Origin: Alphaproteobacteria bacterium
Lineage (GTDB): Bacteria; Pseudomonadota; Alphaproteobacteria; CADEGL01
Assembly: GCA_026400755.1 (NCBI GenBank)
Contig: JAPLOM010000007.1
Coordinates: 1-52,109, forward strand
Length of the DNA stretch: 52,109 nt
Direction: 5' to 3'
Shown: positions 1-8,654 of the stretch, one piece after another
Numbering within the stretch: the stretch's first letter is position 1
How the letters are laid out: each line of letters starts with the position of its first letter
Notes under the pieces: generated by a model
Seen by the model: only the letters and a program-made list of their open reading frames with translations
Databases searched by the model: none
What the model was told of the DNA's origin: nothing
Made by a program: the position numbers and the translations under genes

Positions 1-595
1 GGCCGCCCAGCTCCTCATAGCGCGCGGCCAGGAGGCCGGCGCAGATCATCCGCTTGCCGCCCCGGATCACTTCGAGATCGGGATTGGCGCAGACAAAGGG
101 CACGCGCGCGGCGGCGCCTTCGGCCAAGACCGCTTCGTAATCGGCCAAGGTTTCCTCGTCGCGGTCGACGCCCGTGGCCAGGATAAAATCGGCCTCGCCG
201 GGCCGCGCGGCAGGATCGATATCGAGCCCCACCAGCATGCCTTTGTCGCGCGGCGGCCCCAGGTGGAAGCAGCGCCGGCCAAGGCGCGCATGCCAGGCGT
301 CGGTCTTGTTACGCAGCGCGTGCCAGGTGGCCTCGCCCGACGACAGCACGTCGTCATAGTGATCGCGCGGGATGCCCATGGCGGTCATGGCGTCGATCAC
401 CGACGCCGCGCGGCGCGGCGCGTTGGACAGAAGGATCAGCCGCCTGCCGCGCGCCTTGAGGCGGCGCAGCGAATCGACGGCGCCCGGATAGGGCCGCACC
501 CCATCGTGGATGACGCCCCACAGATCGAGCACGAAGCCGTCATAACGGTCGGCCAAAGGCGCAACGCCGGGCAGGATCTCGATCGTCTCGCTCAT
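1..595 (-). CDS. HAD superfamily class IIA-like hydrolase (3' end outside window)
   Basis: Open frame from an ATG at 593-595 running off the left edge; 198 residues are visible, starting MSETIEILPG. Residues 21-32 read FVLDLWGVIHDG, the motif I of a HAD subfamily (TIGR01459-like) in which the second Asp of DxD is replaced by Trp. LILLSNAPR near residue 54 is the motif II Ser/Asn region. The family is related to NagD-type sugar or nucleotide phosphatases, but the substrate is not known. Only 12 bases separate it from the pyrD stop upstream, so the two are probably co-transcribed. The C-terminal Asp motif lies outside the window, so catalytic completeness cannot be judged. Confidence 0.85.
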   Translation of the reverse strand, partial: MSETIEILPGVAPLADRYDGFVLDLWGVIHDGVRPYPGAVDSLRRLKARGRRLILLSNAPRRAASVIDAMTAMGIPRDHYDDVLSSGEATWHALRNKTDAWHARLGRRCFHLGPPRDKGMLVGLDIDPAARPGEADFILATGVDRDEETLADYEAVLAEGAAARVPFVCANPDLEVIRGGKRMICAGLLAARYEELGG

Positions 596-607
596 GGAAT
601 TGGTCTT

Positions 608-1690
608 CTATCTTTTGTTGCCGCTGCCCACCGCCGCCGCGACGGACGCGAAACCGTCCCGGCGCAGGAGCGCGGCCAGATCGCGCTTGATCCGCCCGAC
701 CAGCGCGGGGCCTTCGTACACCAAGGCGGTGTAGAGTTGCACGAGCGTCGCGCCGGCGCGGATCTTTTCGTAGGCGTCCGCGCCGCTCGAAATCCCGCCA
801 CAGCCGATCAGCGGAATGCGCCCGCCTGTCAGGCGATAGAGATCAGCCAGAACCTCGGTCGACAGTGCCATCAATGGACGGCCCGACAGGCCGCCGGCCT
901 CACCCTTATGTTCCCCGCGCATGCCCGGCGGCCGCGACACGGTGGTGTTGCCGATGATGACGCCGTCCACGCCCGTAACCTCGCCCAACACGGCGGCCAG
1001 ATCTTCGCGCTCGGCCGGCGTCAGGTCGGGCGCGACCTTGATGACGAGCGGCGGACGCGCCACGCCCGACACGCGCACCGATTCCGCAAGCGCCCCCTCC
1101 ACCTCGGCGAGCAGCGCGATCAGCGCCTCACGCCGCTGCAACTCGCGCAGACCCGGCGTGTTGGGCGAGGACACGTTGACGACCAGATAATCGGAATGGC
1201 GCGCCAGCGCCCGCACACCCGCCGCGTAATCCGGCCCGGCCGCCTCGCTGTCCTTGTTCTTGCCGACGTTCGCACCGATCAGTCCACGCCGTCCTTCGCG
1301 CGGAATCCGCGCCATGCGCGCCTCGGCCACCGCGAGTCCCTCGCTGTTGAAGCCGAAGCGGTTGATGACCGCGCGGTCTTCCGGCAGGCGGAACAGGCGC
1401 GGGCGCGGATTGCCGGGCTGCGGCCGGGGCGTGATGGTGCCGGCCTCGACCAACCCGAATCCGAGCGCCAGCAACGCCTCTGGCACCTCGGCGCCCTTGT
1501 CGAAGCCCGCGGCCACACCGACCGGGTTGGACAGGCGCCGTCCCCACAACTCCACGGCCAGGATCGGATCGTCCGTGCCCCGCGCGCGCGGCACCAGGCC
1601 CAAGGCCAGGGCGCGGATGGAAACGCGGTGCGCCGTCTCCGGCGGCAAGGCCCGTAAAACCGGCCCCAGAAGGGGATAAAGGTCGATCAT
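608..1690 (-). CDS. pyrD: Dihydroorotate dehydrogenase (quinone), class 2
   Basis: 360 residues. Oxidises dihydroorotate to orotate in de novo pyrimidine synthesis, passing electrons through FMN to membrane quinone. Visible signatures are the hydrophobic N-terminal membrane-association segment (MIDLYPLLGPVLRAL), VAAGFDKGAE, NRFGFNSEG, the active-site loop VNVSSPNTPGLREL with the catalytic Ser of class 2 enzymes, and the phosphate-binding IGCGGISSG near the C-terminus. I chose the ATG at 1690 because known class 2 enzymes begin just before YPLL; an in-frame start at 1735 would add 15 unusual residues. The downstream HAD-like gene follows after 12 bases. Confidence 0.96.
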   Translation of the reverse strand: MIDLYPLLGPVLRALPPETAHRVSIRALALGLVPRARGTDDPILAVELWGRRLSNPVGVAAGFDKGAEVPEALLALGFGLVEAGTITPRPQPGNPRPRLFRLPEDRAVINRFGFNSEGLAVAEARMARIPREGRRGLIGANVGKNKDSEAAGPDYAAGVRALARHSDYLVVNVSSPNTPGLRELQRREALIALLAEVEGALAESVRVSGVARPPLVIKVAPDLTPAEREDLAAVLGEVTGVDGVIIGNTTVSRPPGMRGEHKGEAGGLSGRPLMALSTEVLADLYRLTGGRIPLIGCGGISSGADAYEKIRAGATLVQLYTALVYEGPALVGRIKRDLAALLRRDGFASVAAAVGSGNKR

Positions 1691-1868
1691 CGGCGGGCCG
1701 GAGGGGGTGGCGGAGGGGGCCAGGAAAATTGTCATTCGGCAGTACCGGACGGCTAGGAAATGTCATATAGCAATAGTCGCTCGCTCACGCGTTGTCGCCC
1801 CCGCCCGCATCGAACGGACGGACGGCAAGACGGCCCGGGGCGGGAAACGGGAGGCGAAGCCGGGACAA

Positions 1869-1883
1869 CGGACAGAACGTCCG
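1869..1883. promoter_or_regulatory. Short inverted repeat in the pyrD / S24 regulator divergent spacer
   Basis: CGGAC-agaac-GTCCG lies 35 bases before the regulator start, in the 227-base spacer between divergent pyrD and the S24-type regulator. Its position would suit an autoregulatory operator. Five-base arms are common by chance in GC-rich DNA, so this is weak. I see no other clear site in the spacer. Confidence 0.2.
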
Positions 1884-1917
1884 GCTCGGTCACATCTTTG
1901 GGGGAACTACACTCCGC

Positions 1918-2547
1918 ATGTTCCAGCATGGCGACATTTGGCGCGCGCTCGACAATCTTGCGGCGTCGCGCGGCCTTTCCGCTTCGGCCTTGGCCAAGCG
2001 GGCGGGCCTGGATCCGACCACCTTCAACAAAAGCAAGCGCGTCACGCGCGACGGCAAGCTGCGCTGGCCCAGCACGGAGAGCGTCTCCAAGGTGCTGACG
2101 GCGGTGAACGCCACCACGGTGGAATTCGTCACCTATCTGGGCTCGGCCGAACCCGAGCGCCGGCGTCGCATGCCCGTCATCGGCTATGCCATGGCCGGCA
2201 AGGACGGGTATTTCGACGACGCGGGCTATCCCGCCGGTTCGGGCTGGGACGAGGTCGCGTTTCCCGACCTGGAAGATCCGCACTGCTATGCGCTGGAAGT
2301 GACCGGCGACAGCATGACGCCCGTCTATCGCGACGGCGACATCATCATCGTCTCGCCCCACGGCCAGTTGCGCCGCGGCGACCGGGTGGTAGCCAAGACC
2401 AAGTCCGGCGAGGTCCTGGCCAAGGAGCTGGTGCGCCAGACGCCGCGCCAGTTGGAGTTGATCTCGCTCAACCCCGCCCATGGCGAGCGGATCATCCAGG
2501 CCAACGAGCTGGCCTGGGTCCACCGCATCGTGTGGGCCAGCCAGTAA
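1918..2547 (+). CDS. LexA-like S24 family transcriptional regulator
   Basis: 209 residues. An N-terminal helix-turn-helix (about residues 9-40, containing SASALAKRAGLDPTTF) precedes a C-terminal S24/LexA-like domain. The nucleophile Ser132 lies in TGDSMTP and the candidate general-base Lys169 in VLAKEL. An Ala93-Gly94 pair in GYAMAGKDG matches the LexA/CI self-cleavage bond. The family comprises repressors that may self-cleave on stress; whether this one cleaves is inference. It is not lexA itself, because the DNA-binding half differs from LexA. ATG at 1918 was chosen because the HTH begins immediately after it; upstream in-frame sequence is low-complexity. It diverges from pyrD. Confidence 0.85.
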   Translation: MFQHGDIWRALDNLAASRGLSASALAKRAGLDPTTFNKSKRVTRDGKLRWPSTESVSKVLTAVNATTVEFVTYLGSAEPERRRRMPVIGYAMAGKDGYFDDAGYPAGSGWDEVAFPDLEDPHCYALEVTGDSMTPVYRDGDIIIVSPHGQLRRGDRVVAKTKSGEVLAKELVRQTPRQLELISLNPAHGERIIQANELAWVHRIVWASQ

Positions 2548-2562
2548 AATACGCCCTCCTTC

Positions 2563-2585
2563 TCCCCTCCCCTTGAGGGAGGGGA
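2563..2585. terminator. Perfect hairpin downstream of the S24 regulator
   Basis: TCCCCTCCC and GGGAGGGGA form a perfect 9-bp stem around a 5-base loop, 15 bases after the regulator stop. No U tract follows (aattcaagg), so it may be a Rho-assisted or mRNA-protecting hairpin. This kind of CT/GA-rich hairpin recurs between genes in many alphaproteobacteria. Confidence 0.5.
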
Positions 2586-2709
2586 ATTCAAGGAAGCCGC
2601 GGCCTAAGCCATAAGCTGCGCGCAGGGCTGACGTGACGTCCGCGCCCATGCGCGGGCGAATTCGCGTGCTACAGTTTCCGTCTTCGCACGCTTCGCGCGG
2701 GAGACGCCT

Positions 2710-3555
2710 GTGGATACGCTCGTCTATGTCGACGGCACCTGGCACGAAGGCAACCCACCGGTCATGGGCCCGGTCAGCCAATCCGCCTGGATGGGCACCT
2801 CGGTCTTCGATGGCGCCCGCGCCTTCCGCGGCACCGCACCCGACCTCGACCTTCACTGTCAGCGCCTGATCGACTCCGCCTACGTCATGGGGCTCAAGCC
2901 CATGCTGACGGCGGCGGAGGTCGAGGACATCGCGTGGGAGGGCATCAACCGCTTCCCGTCCGAGACCGAGCTTTATATCCGCCCGATGTTCTATGCCGAG
3001 GACGGCTTCGTGGTGCTCGACCCCGACTCGACGCGCTTCACCCTGAGCGTGCTCGCACGCCCGCTGAAAGAGGCGACAGGCTTCAGCGCTTCGCTCTCGC
3101 GCTGGCGCCGCCCCGCGCCCGACATGGCGCCGACGGAAGCCAAGGCCGGCTGCCTCTACCCCAACGTCGCGCGCGCCATCCGCGACGCGAACGTGGCGGG
3201 CTTCGACACCGCGATCCTTTTGGACCCCAGCAGCAACGTGGCCGAGTTCGCCACTGCCAATCTGTTCATCGTGAAGGACGGCGTGACGCAGACGCCCTTG
3301 CTCAACCGCACGTTCCTGAACGGCGTGACGCGCCGCCGCGTGATGCAGCTTCTGCGCGACGACGGCCGCGAGATGGTGGAGCGCACCATCACCTTCGACG
3401 ACGTGCTGGCCGCCGACGAGGTCTTCTCGACCGGCAACCTGGACAAGGTGCTGCCGGCCACGCGCATCGACAGCCGCGACTTCCAACCCGGCCCCGTCGC
3501 CAAGCGCGCCCGCGCGCTTTATTTCGAGTGGGCCAAGAGCCAGACGCGAAAATAG
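2710..3555 (+). CDS. Branched-chain amino acid aminotransferase (class IV PLP enzyme)
   Basis: 281 residues. Fold-type IV PLP aminotransferase that would interconvert Leu/Ile/Val and their 2-oxo acids. Supporting features are the N-terminal GTSVFDGARAFRG (IlvE-like GxxVFEGIR region), the PLP-binding Lys145 in PTEAKAGCLYPN, the cofactor-phosphate region SSNVAEFATANLFIVKDG, and the C-terminal STGNLDKVLP. The start is GTG at 2710, placed just before the first beta strand. The VAEFATANLF region differs somewhat from canonical IlvE (SEGSGENIF), so a broader class IV specificity, for example a D-amino acid or amino-lyase activity, is possible; I therefore leave the symbol blank. Confidence 0.88.
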   Translation: MDTLVYVDGTWHEGNPPVMGPVSQSAWMGTSVFDGARAFRGTAPDLDLHCQRLIDSAYVMGLKPMLTAAEVEDIAWEGINRFPSETELYIRPMFYAEDGFVVLDPDSTRFTLSVLARPLKEATGFSASLSRWRRPAPDMAPTEAKAGCLYPNVARAIRDANVAGFDTAILLDPSSNVAEFATANLFIVKDGVTQTPLLNRTFLNGVTRRRVMQLLRDDGREMVERTITFDDVLAADEVFSTGNLDKVLPATRIDSRDFQPGPVAKRARALYFEWAKSQTRK

Positions 3556-3580
3556 ACATTCTGCCTGCGTCACCGTGCGT

Positions 3581-3599
3581 TCACGCTTTGAAGCCGTGA
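3581..3599. terminator. Possible hairpin after the aminotransferase gene
   Basis: TCACG-CTT-TG-AAG-c-CGTGA forms an 8-bp stem with one bulged base, 25 bases after the aminotransferase stop. No T-run follows. Weak terminator candidate. Confidence 0.3.
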
Positions 3600-3709
3600 C
3601 ACATGGGTGACCCAGCGGAACGCACACGCATCGGGCCCCATATCTCCTTGAGTCCCCGCGCCTCGGCGCAGGGGCGCATTCGTTCCCGATTGCGATTGAG
3701 GAGATCACG

Positions 3710-3988
3710 ATGAAAAAGATTCTGTTCGCAGCCGCCCTGGCCCTGCCGCTCGGCGCCACCTCTCTGGCCATGGCCCAGAGCGCGCCGCCCCCCTCCGCCC
3801 CACCCGCCCAAATGCAGAAGCTGACGGAATCGGAAATCCATCAAGGGCTCAAGGCCGAGGGCTACACCGACATCAAGACGCTCAAGAACACAGGCGACGA
3901 GGTTCAACTCGAAGCCAAGAAGGCCGGCAAGACCGTGACCCTCATGGTCGATGCCCGCACGGGCCGCTACAAGGAATCGAACAGCTAA
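3710..3988 (+). CDS. Small exported PepSY-like protein
   Basis: 92 residues. A clear Sec signal peptide (MKKILFAAALALPLG...AMAQ) is cleaved near residue 23. A Pro-rich linker follows, then a 55-residue domain ending VTLMVDARTGRYKE, the strand pattern of PepSY/YpeB-like modules (EVQLEAKKAGKTVTLMVD). Such periplasmic proteins are proposed to inhibit or chaperone partners; no enzymatic residues are expected. The start ATG has AGGAG seven bases upstream (gaggagatcacg). Monocistronic between convergent and tandem neighbours. Confidence 0.85.
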   Translation: MKKILFAAALALPLGATSLAMAQSAPPPSAPPAQMQKLTESEIHQGLKAEGYTDIKTLKNTGDEVQLEAKKAGKTVTLMVDARTGRYKESNS

Positions 3989-4033
3989 TTCCGATCGCGG
4001 GAGGGGAGGCTCGGCCTCTTCTCCCGCGCGTCC

Positions 4034-5713
4034 TCAGCCCAACGCCTCGCCCGCCAGTGCCTTCTTGATCAGCGCGATCGTTTCGTCGCGGCCGTAGAGC
4101 GCGATGAACGAGCCCATGCGCGGCCCTTGCGTCTGGCCGAACAACACTTCGTAGAGCGTCTGGAACCAGGCGCGCAGATCGCGCTCGGGCTCGCGCACGA
4201 TCAGCTCCTTGCCGACCGTGTAGACCTCGTTCTGGAACGATTCGGATTCGGCGTCCTTGGGCAGCGCAGCCAGCTTCTCGGCCAGCTGCTCCAACGCCCA
4301 ACGCTCGTTCTCGGTCGGCGCGCGGTGCTTCTTCGTCGGCTTCACGAAGTCGCGGTAGTACTTGAGCGCGAAGCCGATCAGAGAATCGAGGATCGGGTGC
4401 GTCTCGGGCTTGGCATCCTTGGCATAGCGCGCGACGAAGCCCCACAGCACGGCTTTGTCTTCGGTGTTGCAGACGCTGGCCAGATTCATCAGAAGGCCGA
4501 AGCTGAGCGGCACCGCTTCCGCGGGCGGCTTGCCCTGGTGGATGTGCCAGACCGGATTGTCGAGCCGCGCGGCCTCGTCCTGCGCCGGAAACTTTTCCAA
4601 GGCACCCAGATATTCGTCGACCTGGCGCGGGATCACGTCGAAGAACAGGCGCTTTGCGCGGCGCGGCGCCTGGTACATGAAATAGGACAGGCTTTCGGGC
4701 GGCGCGTATTCCAGCCACTCCTCGACCGAAAGGCCGTTGCCCTTCGACTTCGAGATCTTTTCGCCGTTCTCGTCGAGGAACAGCTCGTAGGTGAAGCCCT
4801 CGGGCGGCTTGCCGCCAAGCGTGCGGCAGATGGCCGAGCCAAGCTTGACCGAATCGATCAGGTCCTTGCCCGACATCTCGTAATCGACGCCCAGCGCCGT
4901 CCAGCGCATGGCCCAGTCGACACGCCACTGCAGCTTGCAGTTGCCGCCGGTGACGGGCACCTCGAACTTGCCTTCGACCGCATCCTCGAACACGACCGTG
5001 CCGTCCTTCGGCCGGTATTCGACCGCCGGCACCTCCAGCACCTGGAGGCGACCGTCACGCTCGCGCACCGGCAGGAAGGGCGAATAGGTGCGCGCGCGGT
5101 CGGGATTGATGCCGCCCAAGGCCGGCAGGACGATCGACAGGATCTTGTCGTGGTTCTGCAGCACGCCCAGCAGCGCCTGGTCGAAGCGTCCGCTGCGGTA
5201 CCAATCGGTCGAGCTTTGGAATTCGTACTCGAAGCCAAACGTGTCCAGGAACGCACGCAGCCGCGCGTTGTTGTGGTGGCCGAAGCTCTCGTGCGTGCCG
5301 AACGGGTCGGGCACCGAGGTCAAGGGCGTGCCGAAGCTCGTCTTCTTGTCGCCGACGAACTTGGACATCATGGCCTGGTTCGGCACGTTGTCCGGAACCT
5401 TGCGCAACCCGTCCATGTCGTCGGAGAAGGCGAACAGCCGCGTCTTCACATCGGACAGCGTCTCGAACGCGCGCCGCACCATCGTGGTGCGCACCACCTC
5501 GCCGAACGTGCCGATATGGGGCAGGCCCGAGGGGCCGTAGCCCGTCTCGAACAGGACGTATCCTTTTTCCGCGGGCTTGCCGCCCAGGCGCTCCACGAGG
5601 CGGCGCGCCTCCTGGAACGGCCATGCGTTGCTCTTCTCCGCGATCGCGCGCAAGTCCGACACGTCAAACAACCCGCTGAAAGAGACGAAAGGAGCCTGGA
5701 ACCTATTGGCCAT
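4034..5713 (-). CDS. lysK: Lysine--tRNA ligase, class I
   Basis: 559 residues. Charges tRNA-Lys using the archaeal-type class I fold, the form also found in many alphaproteobacteria instead of class II LysS. The HIGH-like signature is in [13 protein letters not shown] (residues 60-72) and the KMSKS-like motif is KISKSKG at 319-325. The C-terminal alpha-helical anticodon-binding part is present. ATG at 5713 begins MANRFQAPF; an in-frame extension to 5800 would run through the repeat element 5749-5818 and is rejected. I see no second lysyl-tRNA synthetase in this window. Confidence 0.96.
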   Translation of the reverse strand: MANRFQAPFVSFSGLFDVSDLRAIAEKSNAWPFQEARRLVERLGGKPAEKGYVLFETGYGPSGLPHIGTFGEVVRTTMVRRAFETLSDVKTRLFAFSDDMDGLRKVPDNVPNQAMMSKFVGDKKTSFGTPLTSVPDPFGTHESFGHHNNARLRAFLDTFGFEYEFQSSTDWYRSGRFDQALLGVLQNHDKILSIVLPALGGINPDRARTYSPFLPVRERDGRLQVLEVPAVEYRPKDGTVVFEDAVEGKFEVPVTGGNCKLQWRVDWAMRWTALGVDYEMSGKDLIDSVKLGSAICRTLGGKPPEGFTYELFLDENGEKISKSKGNGLSVEEWLEYAPPESLSYFMYQAPRRAKRLFFDVIPRQVDEYLGALEKFPAQDEAARLDNPVWHIHQGKPPAEAVPLSFGLLMNLASVCNTEDKAVLWGFVARYAKDAKPETHPILDSLIGFALKYYRDFVKPTKKHRAPTENERWALEQLAEKLAALPKDAESESFQNEVYTVGKELIVREPERDLRAWFQTLYEVLFGQTQGPRMGSFIALYGRDETIALIKKALAGEALG

Positions 5714-5748
5714 GCAGGGTTCCGTCAACGCGAAGGCGCAAGAAAGTG

Positions 5749-5818
5749 CCTCATGCTGAGCCCGTCGAAGCATGAGGCTCCGTGGAAACGACGGATGCAC
5801 ACCCTTCGACGGGCTCAG
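5749..5818. repeat. REP-like palindromic element upstream of lysK
   Basis: Two perfect 15-base arms, CTGAGCCCGTCGAAG (5756-5770) and its reverse complement (5804-5818), flank 33 bases. The left arm is itself embedded in a smaller palindrome, CCTCATGC (5749-5756) and GCATGAGG (5770-5777). Arms of this kind (CTTCGACGGGCTCAG) are known as dispersed intergenic repeats in many alphaproteobacterial genomes. It lies in the 166-base gap between divergent lysK and the helicase gene. Confidence 0.85.
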
Positions 5819-5879
5819 GGTAAGGATTTGTTAATCGATGCAATGGCGCATCGTGTTCAAGCCCCCTAACTTGCCGCCC

Positions 5880-8654
5880 ATGCGCGTCTCCGCCGACATC
5901 GCCCATGCGATCGAGAGCGCGCCGGTTCTGGTGGCCGGCGTGGGCGATTCCGTATGGGGGTTCGAAGGTGGCTTCGAACGTATTCGCCATGGCGAGGCCG
6001 TGCGCCGGGCACGCATGGGCGCGCCACCTTTGGTCTGCCATGCGCCCGCTTTGGCGCACCGTCTGCGCACCGACCCCTTCCCCGCGCGCGACCTGCTCGA
6101 ACTCTTCGCCTTCGCCCGGCCGGCGCGCTTCACCCTGCCGACCGCGCGCGGGCTCGCGACCGCCCTCGACCTCGACAAGCCGCATGACCTCGAGGGCGAG
6201 GCCGAGACGCTGCGCCGCGCGGCGATCATCCTCTTGGGCGACCTGGCGGCGCTCGAGGATCGCGCCGCATCCGAGGCACGCGGCATCGCGCTGGCCATGG
6301 CCGAGGCCGGCTGGAGTTGGGCGCGCGCGGTGCTGGACGCCCTCCCCGACCTGCCGCCCGAGCGGACGGCGCTGGAAGTCTGGCGCGAGCTGCCCGAATG
6401 GTCCGAGCAAGGACCGATGCCCCCGCCCGGCACGCTGCCCGTCGATCCGAAAGAAGCGCGCGCGCGCCTGGCCGAGCTGGTCGGTATCCATGCCGAGGAG
6501 CGCCCGGAGCAGGGCGACTATGCCTCCGCCGTCTCGGCCGCCTTCGCGCCGCGCAACGCGCCGGGCGCACCCAACCTGGTTCTGGCCGAGGCCGGCACGG
6601 GCGTCGGCAAGACGCTGGGCTACCTGGCGCCCGCGAGCCTGTGGGCCGAGAAGAACAAGGGCCCCGTCTGGATCAGCACCTACACGCGCAACCTGCAGCA
6701 CCAGATCGACGACGAGCTGGACCGGCTGGTGCCCGACCCGAAGGAAAAGGCGCGCCGCGTCGTCATCCGCAAGGGGCGCGAGAACTATCTGTGCCTGCTC
6801 AACCTCGACGAGGCCGTGGGTATCGCGCGCGCGCGCAGGCGCGACCAGCTGGCGCTCGGCCTCATGGCGCGCTGGGCGCGCGCCAGCCGCGACGGCGACA
6901 TGACCGGCGGCGACTTCCCCTCCTGGCTGCCCGACCTCGTGGGCCGCGCGCGCACCATTGAGCTCGCGGACCGGCGCGGCGAATGCATCTATTCGGCCTG
7001 CGCGCATTACCACCGCTGCTTCATCGAGCGCAGCGTGCGCCGTGCGCGGCGTGCGGACATCGTGGTGGCCAACCATGCGCTGGTGATGATCCAGGCCGCG
7101 CTCGGCGGGCTCGACGACGACAACGTGCCCCAGCGCTATGTCTTCGACGAAGGCCATCATGTCTTCGACGCGGCCGACGCGGCCTTCTCGTCCTACCTCT
7201 CGGGCCTGGAGATGACCGAGTTGCGCCGCTGGGTGCTGGGCGCCGAGGACCGGCGCGGCAGCCGCGCGCGCGGATTGCGCCGCCGCGCGGGCGACCTGGC
7301 CGCGGGCGAAGCGGAGGCCGAGGACTACATCCAGCAGGCCGAAAGCGCCGCGCGCGCACTTCCCGGCGAAGGCTGGCACCAGCGGCTCGGCGGCGGCTCG
7401 CCCCACGGGCCCGCGGAAACCTTCTTGGCGCTCGTGCGCCAACAGGCCTATGCGCGCGCGCCGGATTCGAACAGCGCCTACGGCTTCGAGACCGAGACCA
7501 ACGATCCCGTGCCGGGCCTGGTGGACGCCGCGCGCGAGTTGGACGGCGCGATGGCGCGCCTGGCCACGCCGCTGCAACGGCTCGCGCAATGGCTCGAAAC
7601 CCAGCTCGACGAGAAGGCCGACGAGTTGGACACGCCGACGCGCATGCGGATCGAATCGGTCGCGCGCGGCTTGCGCCGCCGCTCGGCCATCCTGATCGCG
7701 GGCTGGCGCGGCATGCTGCAAGCGCTGATCGCACCGGAGCCCGAGAGCAGCGAGCCGTCGCGCTTCGTCGACTGGTTCGCGGTCGAGCGCAGCCAGGGCC
7801 GCGACCTGGACGTGGCCATGGCGCGCCACTGGATCGACCCCACCCTGCCCTTTGCCGAATCCGTGGCCGCCAAGGCGCAAGGCCTGGTCATCACCTCGGC
7901 CACCCTGCGCGACGGCACGGGTGACGAGGAGGCCGACTGGGCCGCGGCCGAGGCGCGCACGGGCTCGGGCCACCTGCCCCTACCCGCCGTGCGCGCCGCC
8001 GTGCGCTCGCCCTTCGACTACGCGGCGCAGACGCGCGTGATCGTGGTGACCGACGTGCGCAAGACCGAGATGGACCAGGTGGCCGCCGCCTACCGCGAAC
8101 TGTTCCTGGCCTCGGGCGGCGGCGGGCTCGGCCTGTTCACCGCCATCGCGCGGCTGCGCGCGGTGCACGCCAAGATCGCGACCGCGCTGGAGAAGGCGGG
8201 CCTCACCCTCCTGGCCCAGCATGTCGACGCGCTCGACACCACGACGCTCGTCGACATCTTCCGCGCCGAGGAAGACACCTGCCTGCTCGGCACCGACGCC
8301 GTGCGCGACGGCATCGACGTGCCGGGCCGCGCGCTGCGCCTGATCGTCTATGACCGCGTGCCCTGGCCGCGCCCCGACATCCTGCACCGCGCGCGCAAGG
8401 CGCGGTTCCTGGGGCGCGGCTACGACGACATGATCGCGCGCCTCCGGCTCAAACAGGCCTACGGACGCCTGGTGCGCCGCGCCGACGACCACGGCGTGTT
8501 CGTGATGCTGGACCCGCAGATGCCCTCACGCCTCGCGGGCGCATTTCCGCCGGGCGTCGAGGTGAAGCGCATGGGATTGGCGGACGCGTTGAAGGAAGTG
8601 CGAAGATTCTTCGACACCGACGATGGACCCAAGGAAGAAGGCGCCGCGCCATGA
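5880..8654 (+). CDS. ATP-dependent DNA helicase, XPD/DinG-like with Fe-S cluster
   Basis: 924 residues. Superfamily 2 helicase of the XPD/DinG type. The Walker A is EAGTGVGKTLGY (about 237-248) and the motif II is FDEGHHVFD (DEGH 423-426, a DEAH variant). Four cysteines between motifs Ia and II (Cys305, Cys369, Cys374, Cys380, the last three in GECIYSACAHYHRCF) fit a 4Fe-4S cluster, and motif VI is QAYGRLVRR near the C-terminus. The first 200 residues match no domain I recognise. The likely role is unwinding damaged or R-loop DNA. ATG at 5880 precedes MRVSADIAHAI; an in-frame ATG at 5838 would add 14 residues and cannot be excluded. Its stop overlaps the next start by 4 bases. Confidence 0.92.
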   Translation: MRVSADIAHAIESAPVLVAGVGDSVWGFEGGFERIRHGEAVRRARMGAPPLVCHAPALAHRLRTDPFPARDLLELFAFARPARFTLPTARGLATALDLDKPHDLEGEAETLRRAAIILLGDLAALEDRAASEARGIALAMAEAGWSWARAVLDALPDLPPERTALEVWRELPEWSEQGPMPPPGTLPVDPKEARARLAELVGIHAEERPEQGDYASAVSAAFAPRNAPGAPNLVLAEAGTGVGKTLGYLAPASLWAEKNKGPVWISTYTRNLQHQIDDELDRLVPDPKEKARRVVIRKGRENYLCLLNLDEAVGIARARRRDQLALGLMARWARASRDGDMTGGDFPSWLPDLVGRARTIELADRRGECIYSACAHYHRCFIERSVRRARRADIVVANHALVMIQAALGGLDDDNVPQRYVFDEGHHVFDAADAAFSSYLSGLEMTELRRWVLGAEDRRGSRARGLRRRAGDLAAGEAEAEDYIQQAESAARALPGEGWHQRLGGGSPHGPAETFLALVRQQAYARAPDSNSAYGFETETNDPVPGLVDAARELDGAMARLATPLQRLAQWLETQLDEKADELDTPTRMRIESVARGLRRRSAILIAGWRGMLQALIAPEPESSEPSRFVDWFAVERSQGRDLDVAMARHWIDPTLPFAESVAAKAQGLVITSATLRDGTGDEEADWAAAEARTGSGHLPLPAVRAAVRSPFDYAAQTRVIVVTDVRKTEMDQVAAAYRELFLASGGGGLGLFTAIARLRAVHAKIATALEKAGLTLLAQHVDALDTTTLVDIFRAEEDTCLLGTDAVRDGIDVPGRALRLIVYDRVPWPRPDILHRARKARFLGRGYDDMIARLRLKQAYGRLVRRADDHGVFVMLDPQMPSRLAGAFPPGVEVKRMGLADALKEVRRFFDTDDGPKEEGAAP

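Noticed and set aside
263-1657. 464-codon plus-strand open frame opposite pyrD
   Set aside because: Antisense to pyrD, whose active-site motifs are complete.
1753-3771. 672-codon minus-strand open frame across the S24 regulator and aminotransferase
   Set aside because: No domain signature, and both genes on the plus strand are well supported.
4127-5869. Long open frame (about 580 codons) on the plus strand opposite lysK
   Set aside because: Product has no recognisable domain and is rich in Arg/Ala/His, as expected from GC-rich antisense; the minus strand carries an intact lysyl-tRNA synthetase.
5751-7973. Long open frame (740 codons) on the minus strand opposite the helicase
   Set aside because: Antisense of a clear helicase with all motifs; the codon bias produces long open frames on the opposite strand.
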